A stretch of 60,254 nucleotides of DNA from Candidatus Pacebacteria bacterium GW2011_GWA1_46_10 (GCA_001002135.1 LCLP01000001.1:425114-485367), one strand, 5' to 3'. Counted from the stretch's first letter, positions 25,595 through 35,228 are shown. The notes: a model not told the origin generated them from the sequence alone. Numbers and translations: made by a program.

Positions 25595-26783
25595 ACTAAT
25601 TCACATCGCCATCGACGGCAATGAAGCCAACGTCGTTAACAGAGTAGGCAGTAATGTCTATGCTTTTGCAGTCCTTCATCAACTGTGGGCGCTGACCAAA
25701 AATCCGCGTAAGTTTCACTGCACAATCCTGTTGGCCCATGCACCGGTTGAAGACTTCCCACCCGAGCGTAAAAACTGGCAATATCAGGTGATTGGACCGG
25801 CTCGTTTCTGGACTCAATGGGCTTTGCCACTTCACCTGTTTTGGCGGCAGGGAAACTACGATGTCTTTTTCACTACCAGCCATTATGCCCCGAGAGTCTC
25901 GGCCGTGCCGTATGTTAGTAGTGTGATGGATACTGCGTATCTTGATTTTCCTGATCAGTTTCGCCGAAACGATCTCTATCAGCTTACACACTGGACACAC
26001 TACAGTGTCAAACGAGCGGCCAAAGTAATCACCATCAGTCAGTTTTCCAAACAACACATTCACGCCGCTTACCACAAACCGCTCGCCGATATTGTAGTTG
26101 CTCCACCGGCTGTATCACTACCCGAGGTTACTTCACCTTTGCGGGTAAAGGCGTTTTGGCGAAAACATAAAATTGAAAAAGGGAGTTACTTTCTCTATGT
26201 TGGCACCCTACAGCCACGCAAAAACTTGGAAAATCTGATTGAGGCTTTTGAGATCTTTTCTCGCTCACTGGCCGCTCACCAACTCAAAAAACGAGTTGCC
26301 CAAGCAAAACAACAAGATGTATCGCCACAACTAGTGCTGGCTGGCAAAGTTGGTTGGCTGGCCAAAGGCATTCAAGATCGCATCGAAGCTTCACCGCTCA
26401 AAAACCGCATCATCACCACTGGCTTTATCAGTGATGAGCTGAAACGTGCGCTCTATCAACAAGCCCGCGCCACGGTGTTGGTCAGTTTGTCAGAGGGTTT
26501 TGGTATTCCATCACTAGAATCAATCAGTGTCGGTACCATCCCAATCGTCTCCAATACTAGCAGTCTACCGGAAGTAGTCGGTCAGGCAGGCCTACTAGTA
26601 GACCCCACTCAACCGCACCAGATTGCCCAGGCACTCAAAAAGGTTTGGCATCTTTCCGCCAGCCAGCAACAACAATTTGCCAAAAAAGCTCAGAAACAAT
26701 TGGCTCAATTTACCTGGCAAAAAACTGGTAAAACTATTTTAAACACTTTAATGAAGGTAGCCCGTCATGCCAAAAAAACCTGA
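25587..26783 (+). CDS. GT4 family glycosyltransferase (mannosyltransferase-like)
   Basis: 398 residues from ATG 25587. N-terminal HIAIDGNEANVVNRVGSNVYA is a common GT4 opening that binds the acceptor. The donor domain shows YFLYVGTLQPRKNLENLIEAF, LAGKVGWLAKGI, IITTGFISDELKRALYQQA and SLSEGFGIPSLESISVGTIPIV with the EX7E pair. It overlaps the broken GT4 gene by 8 bases and ruvC by 17. Related to the genes at 24486 and 44689. Confidence 0.87.
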   Translation: MSKLIHIAIDGNEANVVNRVGSNVYAFAVLHQLWALTKNPRKFHCTILLAHAPVEDFPPERKNWQYQVIGPARFWTQWALPLHLFWRQGNYDVFFTTSHYAPRVSAVPYVSSVMDTAYLDFPDQFRRNDLYQLTHWTHYSVKRAAKVITISQFSKQHIHAAYHKPLADIVVAPPAVSLPEVTSPLRVKAFWRKHKIEKGSYFLYVGTLQPRKNLENLIEAFEIFSRSLAAHQLKKRVAQAKQQDVSPQLVLAGKVGWLAKGIQDRIEASPLKNRIITTGFISDELKRALYQQARATVLVSLSEGFGIPSLESISVGTIPIVSNTSSLPEVVGQAGLLVDPTQPHQIAQALKKVWHLSASQQQQFAKKAQKQLAQFTWQKTGKTILNTLMKVARHAKKT

Positions 26784-27276
26784 AGTTATCCTTGGCATTG
26801 ATCCTGGTTACGATCGGGTCGGTTGGGCTGTTGGCGTTGCTCTCAGGAACCAGTGGCAATTAATCCACTATGGGGTTATTCAAACCGATAGAGCATTACC
26901 GCTGACAGAACGTTACCAATCGTTGACTAATCAACTAACTACCCTCATCAAAACACACTCTCCACAAATAGCTGTCATCGAATCGCTTTTTTTCTTTAAA
27001 AACCAAAAAACCGCCCTCAAAGTCAGTGAGGCGAGAGGAGTGATTATCAAAACCTGTTTAACGCACAATTTAAAAATTGCCGAGTTCACGCCGCTCCAGA
27101 TCAAACAAGCCGTCACTGGTTACGGTCGAGCCGATAAAAAAAGTGTCGAAAAAATGGTGCGACTGCAACTCAAGCTGACTGACCGCAAAATTATCGACGA
27201 TGCGATTGATGCGCTGGCGATTATGCTAACCTACCGGGTACAAAATAAACTGCTGAATCCAAAAGCAGTGGCCTGA
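26767..27276 (+). CDS. ruvC: RuvC Holliday junction resolvase
   Basis: 169 residues with the four-acid RNase H-like active site visible: ILGIDPGYDRVGWAVG (first Asp), VIESLFFFKNQKTALKVSEARG (Glu), and DDAIDALAIM (the last acidic pair), with GYGRADKKSVEKMV before it. Cuts four-way junctions together with RuvAB. Starts inside the end of a GT4 gene (17-base overlap), an odd pairing of a repair gene with a glycan gene. ruvA-ruvB follow 3.2 kb downstream rather than directly. Confidence 0.95.
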   Translation: MPKKPEVILGIDPGYDRVGWAVGVALRNQWQLIHYGVIQTDRALPLTERYQSLTNQLTTLIKTHSPQIAVIESLFFFKNQKTALKVSEARGVIIKTCLTHNLKIAEFTPLQIKQAVTGYGRADKKSVEKMVRLQLKLTDRKIIDDAIDALAIMLTYRVQNKLLNPKAVA

Positions 27277-27282
27277 ACTCGC

Positions 27283-27311
27283 TTGCTCCCTCTGGCCGTT
27301 TCTGCTACTTT
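27283..27311 (+). promoter_or_regulatory. Promoter TTGCTC-17-TACTTT, leaderless layout
   Basis: TTGCTC (27283-27288), 17-base spacer, TACTTT (27306-27311), and six bases to ATG 27318. It lies in one of the few real intergenic gaps here. The same TTGCTC box and geometry occur before the gene at 37813. Confidence 0.5.
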
Positions 27312-27317
27312 GAAGGC

Positions 27318-27527
27318 ATGGTACTTTTACTACTCTTCATTACTCTCATTTTTCCACCACGAGTCCAGGCTTATCTTGACCCAGGTACGGGCAGTTACAT
27401 CACTCAGCTTTTGATCGGTTCACTGGTGGGCGGGCTTTATCTTATCAAGGTATACTTCTCGAAAATTGTCGCTTTTATCAAATCACTGCTCCAGAAACTT
27501 TCCCGCCGTGAAAAACCGTCTTCGTAA
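27318..27527 (+). CDS. Small membrane protein with YLDPGTGS motif
   Basis: 69 residues: an N-terminal hydrophobic segment (VLLLLFITLIFPPRVQA, possibly a signal peptide or anchor), then AYLDPGTGSYITQLLIGS, a second hydrophobic stretch and a basic tail. Small proteins with this DPGTGS motif recur in bacteria near polysaccharide and sulfatase-type genes; their function is not known to me. It precedes a large methyltransferase and a sulfatase-fold membrane protein, with a 20-base overlap. It has its own apparent promoter and no Shine-Dalgarno. Confidence 0.75.
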   Translation: MVLLLLFITLIFPPRVQAYLDPGTGSYITQLLIGSLVGGLYLIKVYFSKIVAFIKSLLQKLSRREKPSS

Positions 27528-28896
27528 AACAGCAGAACCCGGATCATTTCGAGATCCTCATGGATTTGTGTATTACCACAAAGGCTCGGTATACCGACAA
27601 GTCCATCCTGAGTACGCAACGGTCTTTTCCCGAATTGAAAAAGCCGGTTTTTACCAACACCTGATTGATGAGGGGTGGTTAATCTCATATCAAAAGGTCT
27701 CCAAAAAATCAGCCTTCGACCACCGCGCCACGCTGGTGCTGAAAGTGAAACCCATTCCTTTCCTCTCATATCCGTATGAGTGGAGCTTCAGTCAGTTAAA
27801 AGACGCCGCCCTTTTCACTCTAAAGTTGCAAAAATTAGCGCTCACACATGACTTTTCTCTCAAGGACGCCAGCGCGTACAATATTCAGTTTCTGGAAGGC
27901 AAACCAATCTTAATCGACCTTTTGTCATTTGAAGAATATCGAGTGGATGCGCCATGGGTGGCATACCGTCAATTCTGTGAGCATTTCTTAGGCCCACTCT
28001 TGCTGACAAGTTATACCGACTTACGTTTACACAAGTTGCTGCGCACTCACCTTGATGGCCTCCCCCTAGATTTAGTCAGTCATTTATTACCTAAAAAAAC
28101 GTATCTTAATTTTGCTATCGCCATGCACGTTCATTTTCATGCCCGTCAGCAACAGCAGTTTGGTGCACGGCATCACGCTGACCGCCACTATCGCTTGAGT
28201 AAACTAAGCTTCATGGCGTTACTCGACAGCTTGGAATCACCCATCACTAAACTAACAGCACCCAAGCAACCAACCGAATGGGGAGAGTACTATACGTTTA
28301 CCAACTACTCACCCAAAGCCTTTGCCGCCAAGAAAAAAATCATCACCCAGTATCTGCGACAAAGCAAACCAAGAACCGTTTGGGATCTAGGCGGGAACAC
28401 TGGTGAGTTTAGTCACTTGGCGAGCAATCAGGGTATCTTTACTGTTTCCTTTGATACCGACCCTCGAGCGGTAGAAATCAATTACCTCATGGTAAAAGAA
28501 AAAAATGAGAAACACTTATTACCTTTGCTTATGGATCTCACTAATCCGAGCCCTGACCTTGGCTGGGCGCTGACAGAAAGGCAGTCACTCATCCAACGCG
28601 GTCCAGCGGAGCTTACCATGGTATTGGCACTCATTCATCATCTGGCTATTTCACAGAATGTGCCGTTTGAAAAAATAGCCAACTTTCTGGCTCGTTTAAG
28701 CCGTCACTTGATTATCGAGTTTGTGCCCAAAGCAGATTCTCAGGTACAAAAACTGTTAGCAACAAGAGAGGATATTTTTACTGATTACCACCAAGATCAT
28801 TTTGAAAAGGCGTTTCATCACTATTTTCGTATTCTCGAAAAAGACCGCCTCGGTTTCGGCTCACAGCGCAGTTTATACTTAATGAAACGGAAATGA
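27508..28896 (+). CDS. Large SAM-dependent methyltransferase linked to sulfatase-fold membrane protein
   Basis: About 462 residues from GTG 27508; the track TTG 27466 is inside the preceding small gene. The N-terminal half (DPHGFVYYHKGSVYRQVHPEY, LTHDFSLKDASAYNIQFLEGKP, LIDLLSFEEY) resembles a kinase-like or nucleic-acid-free substrate-binding module with a pseudo-catalytic loop. The C-terminal half has SAM motif I VWDLGGNTGEFSHLA followed by SFDTDPRAVEINY and LALIHHLAIS. Substrate unknown. It overlaps the sulfatase-fold gene by 4 bases (ATGA), so both products are made together. Confidence 0.72.
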   Translation: MKNRLRKTAEPGSFRDPHGFVYYHKGSVYRQVHPEYATVFSRIEKAGFYQHLIDEGWLISYQKVSKKSAFDHRATLVLKVKPIPFLSYPYEWSFSQLKDAALFTLKLQKLALTHDFSLKDASAYNIQFLEGKPILIDLLSFEEYRVDAPWVAYRQFCEHFLGPLLLTSYTDLRLHKLLRTHLDGLPLDLVSHLLPKKTYLNFAIAMHVHFHARQQQQFGARHHADRHYRLSKLSFMALLDSLESPITKLTAPKQPTEWGEYYTFTNYSPKAFAAKKKIITQYLRQSKPRTVWDLGGNTGEFSHLASNQGIFTVSFDTDPRAVEINYLMVKEKNEKHLLPLLMDLTNPSPDLGWALTERQSLIQRGPAELTMVLALIHHLAISQNVPFEKIANFLARLSRHLIIEFVPKADSQVQKLLATREDIFTDYHQDHFEKAFHHYFRILEKDRLGFGSQRSLYLMKRK

Positions 28897-30488
28897 AAAA
28901 ACTTTTGATACTCTGGCTCGCCCCCGTGTTGTTGGCGCTTTTTCCGACTCTAACCACTTACCATCACAATCTCGATCAACTGGCCTTCAATCGCCTCACA
29001 ATTCCGCTCGTGTACTCGTTGGGTTTTGTGTTGGTCAGTGGTGCCGTAGCTCTAGCTGTTTTTAAATCACAGCGCAAAGCCAGCTTATTTACCTCACTGT
29101 GGATCGTTTTGTTTTTTTCTTTTGGGTACCTCTATTTAAAGTTGGGTGAAACTCACTTGGTTCAATTGCTTCCCGTTAGTCTAAACACCCTGTTGATCGG
29201 ATTATTTGGTCTCATTTTATTGGGTGTTGGTATGGCATTGTTTAAAAAAGAACCAGCCAAAAAACTTAGTAACTTTGTTTTAATAGTCGGCCTGACTACT
29301 GTTGCCCTCAATTTATGGACTATTCTTCCTTTTGAGCTGCAACGTCAGTTGGCTGAAACAAGATTGCAGAAATACTTGCTACTCAATCCCATGCTGCCTT
29401 CCTCGGTCGAAGAACCAGCCCTTAAACCTGATGTGTATTATTTTATTTTTGACCGCTACGCCCGCCAAGACGTGTTGGCGGAATATTTTCATTTCGATAA
29501 TCAAGAGACCTTACAAGCCTTGGCCCAAAACAATTTTTTCATCGGGACCCAAAGCTTTGCCAATTACCCCAACACCTATCTTTCACTCGCCTCGTCACTT
29601 AACTTGCGCTATTTAGATTTTCTGCCTCAAACCTTGGGTGTAAAAAATCGTGATCGTATTCCAGCCTATCAACAACTTATTCAGAGTAATGAACTGGTGC
29701 GCTTTCTCAAAAAGCAGGGGTACCACTATGTACTGGCCGGCAGTTTTTGGGATCCTTCCAAAACTAGCCCTTTAGCAGATGCCAATTACAACCTATTTGC
29801 TGATTTTGATGAATTCGAACTTTTTATGTATGAGCGAACTTTATGGAATACCTTGCGCGGTGTCTTGGAAAACAAACAGCTTTACACCGGCGTTGAACGG
29901 TTGGAACGGATGGCCCAAAATTTTGATCTACGTTTGACCAGCCTGAAAAAACAAGCCGGCGTGAACTCGCCCAAATTTGTTTTGGCTCATTTCCTGATGC
30001 CGCATGATCCCAATATTTTCGATCAAACATGTCTGCCAATGGAGTTTGCTGAAATGAGACAGTTAACTCTTATGGAAGGATTTTTAGCAGAAACACAGTG
30101 CGCCAATAAGCTTATGCTCGAGTTGGCTAATTACTTACAAACTAATGCCAAACGGCCAACCGTCATTATTTTTCAATCAGATGAAGGACCATATTTACCT
30201 GAACAATACTTTAATCAAAATGAAGAACTCGTGCCTGATGATCCAACTGCCTATCGTATTCACGCGGCGATTTTAAACGCCATCTATCTGCCAGACAAAG
30301 AAAAGCCAACCCAAGCGGCCGATTATCAAGCCATCGGTTTGGACGAACGGTCAACTCCGATCAATACCTTTCGGGCGATTTTGAATTATTATTTTGGCAC
30401 AAACTTACCGATTTTGGAAAACAAAGTGTATGTCTTTGCTAGCCCGGACGAACCTTACAATTTTCGAGAAATTACTGATAGACTATAA
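28893..30488 (+). CDS. Membrane-anchored alkaline phosphatase/sulfatase-superfamily protein
   Basis: 531 residues: four or five N-terminal helices to about residue 155, then an extracytoplasmic sulfatase-like domain. Visible elements are PDVYYFIFDRYAR (first metal Asp), NYPNTYLSLASSLN (Thr/Ser nucleophile loop), LAHFLMPHDPNIF (His ligands) and VIIFQSDEGP (Asp/Glu of the second metal site). The layout recalls LtaS and phosphoethanolamine transferases, which move phospho-groups from lipids onto surface polymers. Whether this one is a transferase or a hydrolase cannot be told. Third gene of the YLDPGTGS module. Confidence 0.78.
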   Translation: MKKLLILWLAPVLLALFPTLTTYHHNLDQLAFNRLTIPLVYSLGFVLVSGAVALAVFKSQRKASLFTSLWIVLFFSFGYLYLKLGETHLVQLLPVSLNTLLIGLFGLILLGVGMALFKKEPAKKLSNFVLIVGLTTVALNLWTILPFELQRQLAETRLQKYLLLNPMLPSSVEEPALKPDVYYFIFDRYARQDVLAEYFHFDNQETLQALAQNNFFIGTQSFANYPNTYLSLASSLNLRYLDFLPQTLGVKNRDRIPAYQQLIQSNELVRFLKKQGYHYVLAGSFWDPSKTSPLADANYNLFADFDEFELFMYERTLWNTLRGVLENKQLYTGVERLERMAQNFDLRLTSLKKQAGVNSPKFVLAHFLMPHDPNIFDQTCLPMEFAEMRQLTLMEGFLAETQCANKLMLELANYLQTNAKRPTVIIFQSDEGPYLPEQYFNQNEELVPDDPTAYRIHAAILNAIYLPDKEKPTQAADYQAIGLDERSTPINTFRAILNYYFGTNLPILENKVYVFASPDEPYNFREITDRL

Positions 30489-30493
30489 CCACG

Positions 30494-31060
30494 ATGATCG
30501 GGTTTCTTTCAGGTACGGTTCAGAAACTTCATGAGGCAGTGCTGATTCATGCCGGCGGCGTTGGGTACCGAGTGGAAGTAGGCCAACTATTACTCAATTC
30601 ACTGAAAAATGAAGAGCCAGCGTCTTTATTCATTCACACCTATATGACTGACAACCAGCTGCGTTTGTTCGGCTTTGCCACCGAACAAGATCTCTATTTA
30701 TTCGAGCTTGTACTCTCAGTTTCCGGTGTTGGCCCCAAGATTGCCCTAGTCTTAGTGGACACCGGCACCGATCGGCTGGTTGGGGCTGTGCAAAACGCCA
30801 ACGTCGGTTTTTTCAAAGCTATCCCCAGAGTAGGTAAAAAATTGGCTCAGAAAATTATTATCGAGTTGAAACCCAAACTGGGTGGACTAAAAGAAGTGGA
30901 GCTTGGTCCACTATCACGAACCGAACGGGATGTGGTTGAAGGTCTCAAAAATCTTGGCTTTGATGAGAATAATATTCAACAAGTCTTGAGTGAACTTGAC
31001 CGTGAACAACCGCTGGAAATTATGCTCAAAGAAGCAGTGAAAAAGTTAGCGAAAATGTAA
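30494..31060 (+). CDS. ruvA: RuvA Holliday junction DNA helicase subunit
   Basis: 188 residues: N-terminal OB fold ([27 protein letters not shown]), two helix-hairpin-helix motifs ([17 protein letters not shown] and [21 protein letters not shown]) and a C-terminal UBA-like domain III ([20 protein letters not shown]) that contacts RuvB. Complete by family length. 2 bases before ruvB. Confidence 0.95.
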   Translation: MIGFLSGTVQKLHEAVLIHAGGVGYRVEVGQLLLNSLKNEEPASLFIHTYMTDNQLRLFGFATEQDLYLFELVLSVSGVGPKIALVLVDTGTDRLVGAVQNANVGFFKAIPRVGKKLAQKIIIELKPKLGGLKEVELGPLSRTERDVVEGLKNLGFDENNIQQVLSELDREQPLEIMLKEAVKKLAKM

Positions 31061-31062
31061 TT

Positions 31063-32067
31063 ATGATTGAGCCAATCGCCATCCAACCAGCTACCGTCGA
31101 AGAAGAGATTCTTTTTACCTCTCTGCGCGCCCAAGATTGGAACGAGTTTCTTGGCCAAGAAACAGTTAAAAAAGCCTTTCAGATCGCCATTGAGGCCGCC
31201 AAACAGCGTAAAGAAACCATGGATCACGCGCTGCTGTACGGTCCGCCAGGCTTGGGAAAAACCACCCTGTCTCATATCATTGCTAAGGAACTGGGTGTCA
31301 ACATTCGCGTTACTTCTGGTACGGCGCTCACCAAAACTGGTGACTTAGCCGCGATCTTAACCAACCTAGAAAACGGCGACGTGCTGTTTATCGACGAAAT
31401 ACACCGGCTTTCCAAAGCAGTGGAGGAAACACTCTACCCAGCGATGGAGGACTACGCGCTGGATATTGTCATTGGCAAAGGTCCCTCAGCCCGCACCGTG
31501 CGGCTGGATCTCCCCAAGTTTACGCTTGTTGGGGCCACCACTCGCTTTGGCTTGCTCTCCGGGCCATTTAGAGATCGTTTTGGTTTAGTACAACGTCTCG
31601 AGTTTTATCCGCCAGAAGGTTTAAAAACCATTATTCACAACGCCGCTAAGAAACTGAAAGCCAGGTTACCAGATAAAGCAGCGTTCGCTATTGCCCAACG
31701 CTCCCGTGGTACACCTAGGGTGGCACTGAAACTTTTTAAGCGGGTGCGTGATTATGCCCAGGTCAAAAACGGCGGCGGTATTACGCCACAAACCGTGGAG
31801 GATGCGCTTTCGATGTTTGCCATCGATCAACTGGGTTTAGATCACAATGACCGCAAGTTTCTCATTGAACTCATTAATAAACACGGCGGCGGTCCAGTAG
31901 GACTGGGTACTATCGCCGCGACCCTACATGAAGATCCCGGCACGATTGAAGAGGTGATCGAACCGTACCTCATTCAAGTTGGCTTACTGAAACGAACCAC
32001 CAAAGGTCGGGTAATTAGCAAACTGGCATATAAACACTTAGGATTAGAATATCCTGAGAAAAAATAA
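31063..32067 (+). CDS. ruvB: RuvB Holliday junction branch-migration ATPase
   Basis: 334 residues with Walker [10 protein letters not shown] (~60-68), Walker B LFIDEIH (~108-114), sensor 1 [19 protein letters not shown] including the arginine finger, and the C-terminal winged-helix domain ([34 protein letters not shown]). Forms the hexameric motor with RuvA. The C-terminal KRTTKGR replaces the more common RTPRGR. Confidence 0.96.
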   Translation: MIEPIAIQPATVEEEILFTSLRAQDWNEFLGQETVKKAFQIAIEAAKQRKETMDHALLYGPPGLGKTTLSHIIAKELGVNIRVTSGTALTKTGDLAAILTNLENGDVLFIDEIHRLSKAVEETLYPAMEDYALDIVIGKGPSARTVRLDLPKFTLVGATTRFGLLSGPFRDRFGLVQRLEFYPPEGLKTIIHNAAKKLKARLPDKAAFAIAQRSRGTPRVALKLFKRVRDYAQVKNGGGITPQTVEDALSMFAIDQLGLDHNDRKFLIELINKHGGGPVGLGTIAATLHEDPGTIEEVIEPYLIQVGLLKRTTKGRVISKLAYKHLGLEYPEKK

Positions 32068-32068
32068 T

Positions 32069-32785
32069 ATGTCAGCACCCGGCATTTCTGTTTTTTTTCC
32101 TTGTTATAACGATGCCAAAACCATTGGTAAATTAGTTGCCGATGTTACCCAAGTGCTCGAACAACTTACCGAAAACTTCGAAGTGATTGTGGTGAATGAC
32201 GGCTCAACTGATGGCAGCGCCCAATTACTCACCAAGCTCAAACAAAAAAACAATAAACTCAAAGTAATCACCCACCGAAAAAACCGGGGCTACGGTGGCG
32301 CGTTGATTAGTGGTTTTAAAACAGCCACAAAAAAACTGGTTTTCTATACCGATGGCGACGGTCAATACGACGTCAAAGAATTGCCGATTTTACTCAAACT
32401 GATGACGCGTGATGTTGACTTTGTGAACGGGATTAAAATGACTCGCCACGATGCGACGTATCGCATCATTGTTGGTAATTTATACAGCTTAGTTATCCGC
32501 TGGGGATTTTGGTTGCCGATCGTTGATGTCGATTGCGACTTTAGACTTATTCGCCGCTCCATCATTAAAAAAACTAAACTGACCAATACGAGCGGCTCTA
32601 TTTGTGTAGAGTTAGTCAAAAAAGCCCAGCGCGCTGGGGCAAGATTCAGGCAGGTTTCTGTTCACCACTTTGATCGTCGTTGGGGAGAATCACAATTTTT
32701 TGTACCTCGCCGGATCCTCAAAACTTTTTGGGACCTAGGTTCGTTGTGGTTACAATTAATGATCATTGATCCGCTTAAAAAATAA
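32069..32785 (+). CDS. GT2 family glycosyltransferase (DPM1-like)
   Basis: 238 residues, soluble GT-A enzyme: SVFFPCYNDAKTIGKLV, VIVVNDGSTDGSAQLL, NRGYGGALISGF and YTDGDGQYDVKEL (DxD-like), then DCDFRLIRRSIIKK. No C-terminal helices, so it resembles the soluble dolichol-phosphate-mannose-synthase type. It probably makes a polyprenyl-phosphate sugar that GT-C enzymes use. Only 1 base after ruvB. Confidence 0.85.
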   Translation: MSAPGISVFFPCYNDAKTIGKLVADVTQVLEQLTENFEVIVVNDGSTDGSAQLLTKLKQKNNKLKVITHRKNRGYGGALISGFKTATKKLVFYTDGDGQYDVKELPILLKLMTRDVDFVNGIKMTRHDATYRIIVGNLYSLVIRWGFWLPIVDVDCDFRLIRRSIIKKTKLTNTSGSICVELVKKAQRAGARFRQVSVHHFDRRWGESQFFVPRRILKTFWDLGSLWLQLMIIDPLKK

Positions 32786-32794
32786 TTTTTGCTC

Positions 32795-33529
32795 ATGGAA
32801 ATTGCCGAGTACCAAAACATTTACTTGAATGAAGGCGACCAATTTTTTTACGTCTCAACTCACACTTTGGTTTTATCACTGACTAAACACTTTCAACCAA
32901 GAAAAAAGAAATTGCGTATCCTTGATGCTGGTTGCGGTACTGGTTTGCTCACCAAAAAAATGCAGCGCTTTGGCAAGGTGGTCGGTATTGATATGAGTCC
33001 AGAAGCATTGCGTTTTGCAAAAAAGCGCAAAGTCCAAGTGACTCAAGCCTCGATTGAAAAAGTGCCATTCAAAAATCAGTCCTTTGATGTGGTAGTTTGT
33101 ATTGACGTGCTTACCCATGCTTCAATTAAAAACGATCTTATCGCCCTAAAAGAATTTTACCGAGTGCTCAAACCAAATGGCATTTTGATTCTGCGAGTGG
33201 CGGCCCACCCTTGGCTTAAACTCATTCATGATAAACACGTGCACGTAAACCACCGATACAAAAGACAGGAATTAAAAGATCAGCTCACCAAAACTGGTTT
33301 TAAAATCGAAAAACTTTCTTTTATTCACTCTCTTTTGTTCCCATTAATAATCGTCAAACATACTTGGGAAAACGTCACTAAGCCAAAAGAAATCAAATCA
33401 GCCGTGGTGAGAATCAACCCTGTTATCAACTCGCTTTTAACTCAACTTCTCCTCATTGAAGCAAAACTCTTCCTCAAAATAAGCCTTCCTTTTGGCTTAG
33501 GGCTTGTATCGGTGGGAAGAAAAACCTAA
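32795..33529 (+). CDS. Class I SAM-dependent methyltransferase
   Basis: 244 residues from ATG 32795 (the track uses a TTG at 32789). Motif I LRILDAGCGTGLLTKKM, IDMSPEALRFAKKR, FDVVVCIDVLTHA and VLKPNGILILRVAAHPW. Follows the GT2 gene closely and precedes a GT-C gene, mirroring the GT2-methyltransferase-GT-C order at 1924-5082. Substrate unknown. Confidence 0.84.
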   Translation: MEIAEYQNIYLNEGDQFFYVSTHTLVLSLTKHFQPRKKKLRILDAGCGTGLLTKKMQRFGKVVGIDMSPEALRFAKKRKVQVTQASIEKVPFKNQSFDVVVCIDVLTHASIKNDLIALKEFYRVLKPNGILILRVAAHPWLKLIHDKHVHVNHRYKRQELKDQLTKTGFKIEKLSFIHSLLFPLIIVKHTWENVTKPKEIKSAVVRINPVINSLLTQLLLIEAKLFLKISLPFGLGLVSVGRKT

Positions 33530-33542
33530 AATCTCACCTTGT

Positions 33543-35228
33543 ATGAAGTTTAAAAAGTTGAACTTTGTTTTGGTTCTTCAGTGGTTTATCGTTATCGTCT
33601 CAGCTTTTTATAACTTTAATCTTTTTGCCGGCTCCAAACTGTGGGGGAATGCCGCTTCTCGAGTTCTACTGGCCGTTGGACCACAACTTGGTATCGGCAG
33701 TCCTTATAAAGATTTGTACGAACTTGTTCCGCCAGGATACCTAGTCTTCATTGCCAGTTGGGTGCGCCTTTTTGGTCTGAGCATGATCTCAATGAGATTA
33801 ATTCAGGTGCTCTTAGTGGTTTTAAACGGCTTTTTCTTGATAAAAGTGGGAGAGAAACTGTTCAAAAATCGTTGGCTGCAACTCTTTGTTTTTTTCTCCA
33901 TTATCATGACTGTTCACTCTCGAATTATTCAAACGGATTACTTTTCCATTGATTTTTTTGCGACCACACTGGTGCTAGGAGGACTGGCAACCCTGCTAAA
34001 CATCAAAAATAGATTCATAAAAATTCCGCTCGCCGCGACTCTTTTTGTCTTAGCTAGTCAAATTAAAGACATTTATATCTTCAGTTTAATTTCACTTTTC
34101 CCATATTACTGGCAAGCCTTGCAAAAGCCTCAAAAAAAACAAACTTTCAAACTGATCGTACTTTCACTGATTGGACCACTGGTTATTGCCATCGTCGAGT
34201 TAATCTACCTTTCCGCCGTTGATTCACTGCCAGCGTATCTTGATATTCTGATCAACGATAAAATTGGCTTTGGTCGAAACTTTTCTCTCAAAGCGATCAT
34301 TCGCGCTTATTTCACGATGCTGATGGAAGTTGAAGAAACCTTCTTGACAACCAATTATGTCATTTTTGGTTTAATCATCACCAACCTCACTCTTGTCTTT
34401 AAACTCTTTGAAAAACCACTAGCCAAAGCCAAACCCTATCAATGGCGTTCCCCGTACTTAAAAAAACAAACTCTGAAACTTTTAAAAAAACAACTGCGGG
34501 AATATGGCAAAACGGAGTTAGGCAAAACTCTCTTGACGGGCTTGCTGATTATCAGTACCTTTTACGGCCTAGCTCTCTACGGTCTTTACTACGGCACACA
34601 ACTGAGTATGATTATTACCGGCTATTATTTAGTAGTTGGCATACTACTCATTCTCCCGCTTCAGTTTATTGGTGCACTTAAAGTTCGTTGGCAAAAAATT
34701 GGTTTACTTCTCTTACTCTTCGCCATCTTTCTGCCGAAAAAAGCTGTCTTTTACTACCAATTCCGACCAGTTATTCGTTACTACCCGTTTGAAATCGAAA
34801 AAGCCATCATGGTTAGAGTCGACAAGAACGACTGTATTTTGCACGTTCACGGCTGGGAAGTGGCCATTAGTTATATTTACTCACAACGCAGACCATGCTC
34901 GCGGTACTTTTTAGCCAATGAACTTTTTAATATTAAACGGGGAGGAGTTATCGAAACATACCGTCGTGATCTTTTAAATAACCCGCCGGCAGCACTGCTT
35001 TACAATGAGCTTGGTTCTGATTTAGATATTGAAAAGTTTAACAACCAAGTCATTGATTTTCCTCGAATATTAAAACATTGTTACGAACCCGATCCAAACT
35101 TCACTGATTATTTAAAACATTTCTTTGCCAAAATGACGCTTTATTGGCCAAAACCGACCTTGACAAAAGATCAGTTAAAAAATTGTTGGGCAGAAAACTC
35201 AGTGCTGTCTAGCGGTAAAAATCTTTAA
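33543..35228 (+). CDS. GT-C-like membrane glycosyltransferase (paralog of the gene at 19056)
   Basis: 561 residues from ATG 33543 (MKFKKLNFVLVLQWF), about eleven helices plus a soluble C-terminal domain. The loop after helix 1 reads LLAVGPQLGIGSPYKDLYELVPPGYLVF, comparable to TLVPGIAPFKGLGSPYLNYWEIRPP in the 19056 gene. The C-terminal blocks HGWEVAISYIYSQRRPC and NPPAALLYNELGSDL are shared as well. The 3' end overlaps the convergent aminotransferase by 20 bases. Confidence 0.68.
   Translation: MKFKKLNFVLVLQWFIVIVSAFYNFNLFAGSKLWGNAASRVLLAVGPQLGIGSPYKDLYELVPPGYLVFIASWVRLFGLSMISMRLIQVLLVVLNGFFLIKVGEKLFKNRWLQLFVFFSIIMTVHSRIIQTDYFSIDFFATTLVLGGLATLLNIKNRFIKIPLAATLFVLASQIKDIYIFSLISLFPYYWQALQKPQKKQTFKLIVLSLIGPLVIAIVELIYLSAVDSLPAYLDILINDKIGFGRNFSLKAIIRAYFTMLMEVEETFLTTNYVIFGLIITNLTLVFKLFEKPLAKAKPYQWRSPYLKKQTLKLLKKQLREYGKTELGKTLLTGLLIISTFYGLALYGLYYGTQLSMIITGYYLVVGILLILPLQFIGALKVRWQKIGLLLLLFAIFLPKKAVFYYQFRPVIRYYPFEIEKAIMVRVDKNDCILHVHGWEVAISYIYSQRRPCSRYFLANELFNIKRGGVIETYRRDLLNNPPAALLYNELGSDLDIEKFNNQVIDFPRILKHCYEPDPNFTDYLKHFFAKMTLYWPKPTLTKDQLKNCWAENSVLSSGKNL

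Noticed and set aside
25596-26075. 159-residue minus-strand ORF
   Set aside because: Opposite a GT4 gene with intact motifs; composition looks like an antisense reading.
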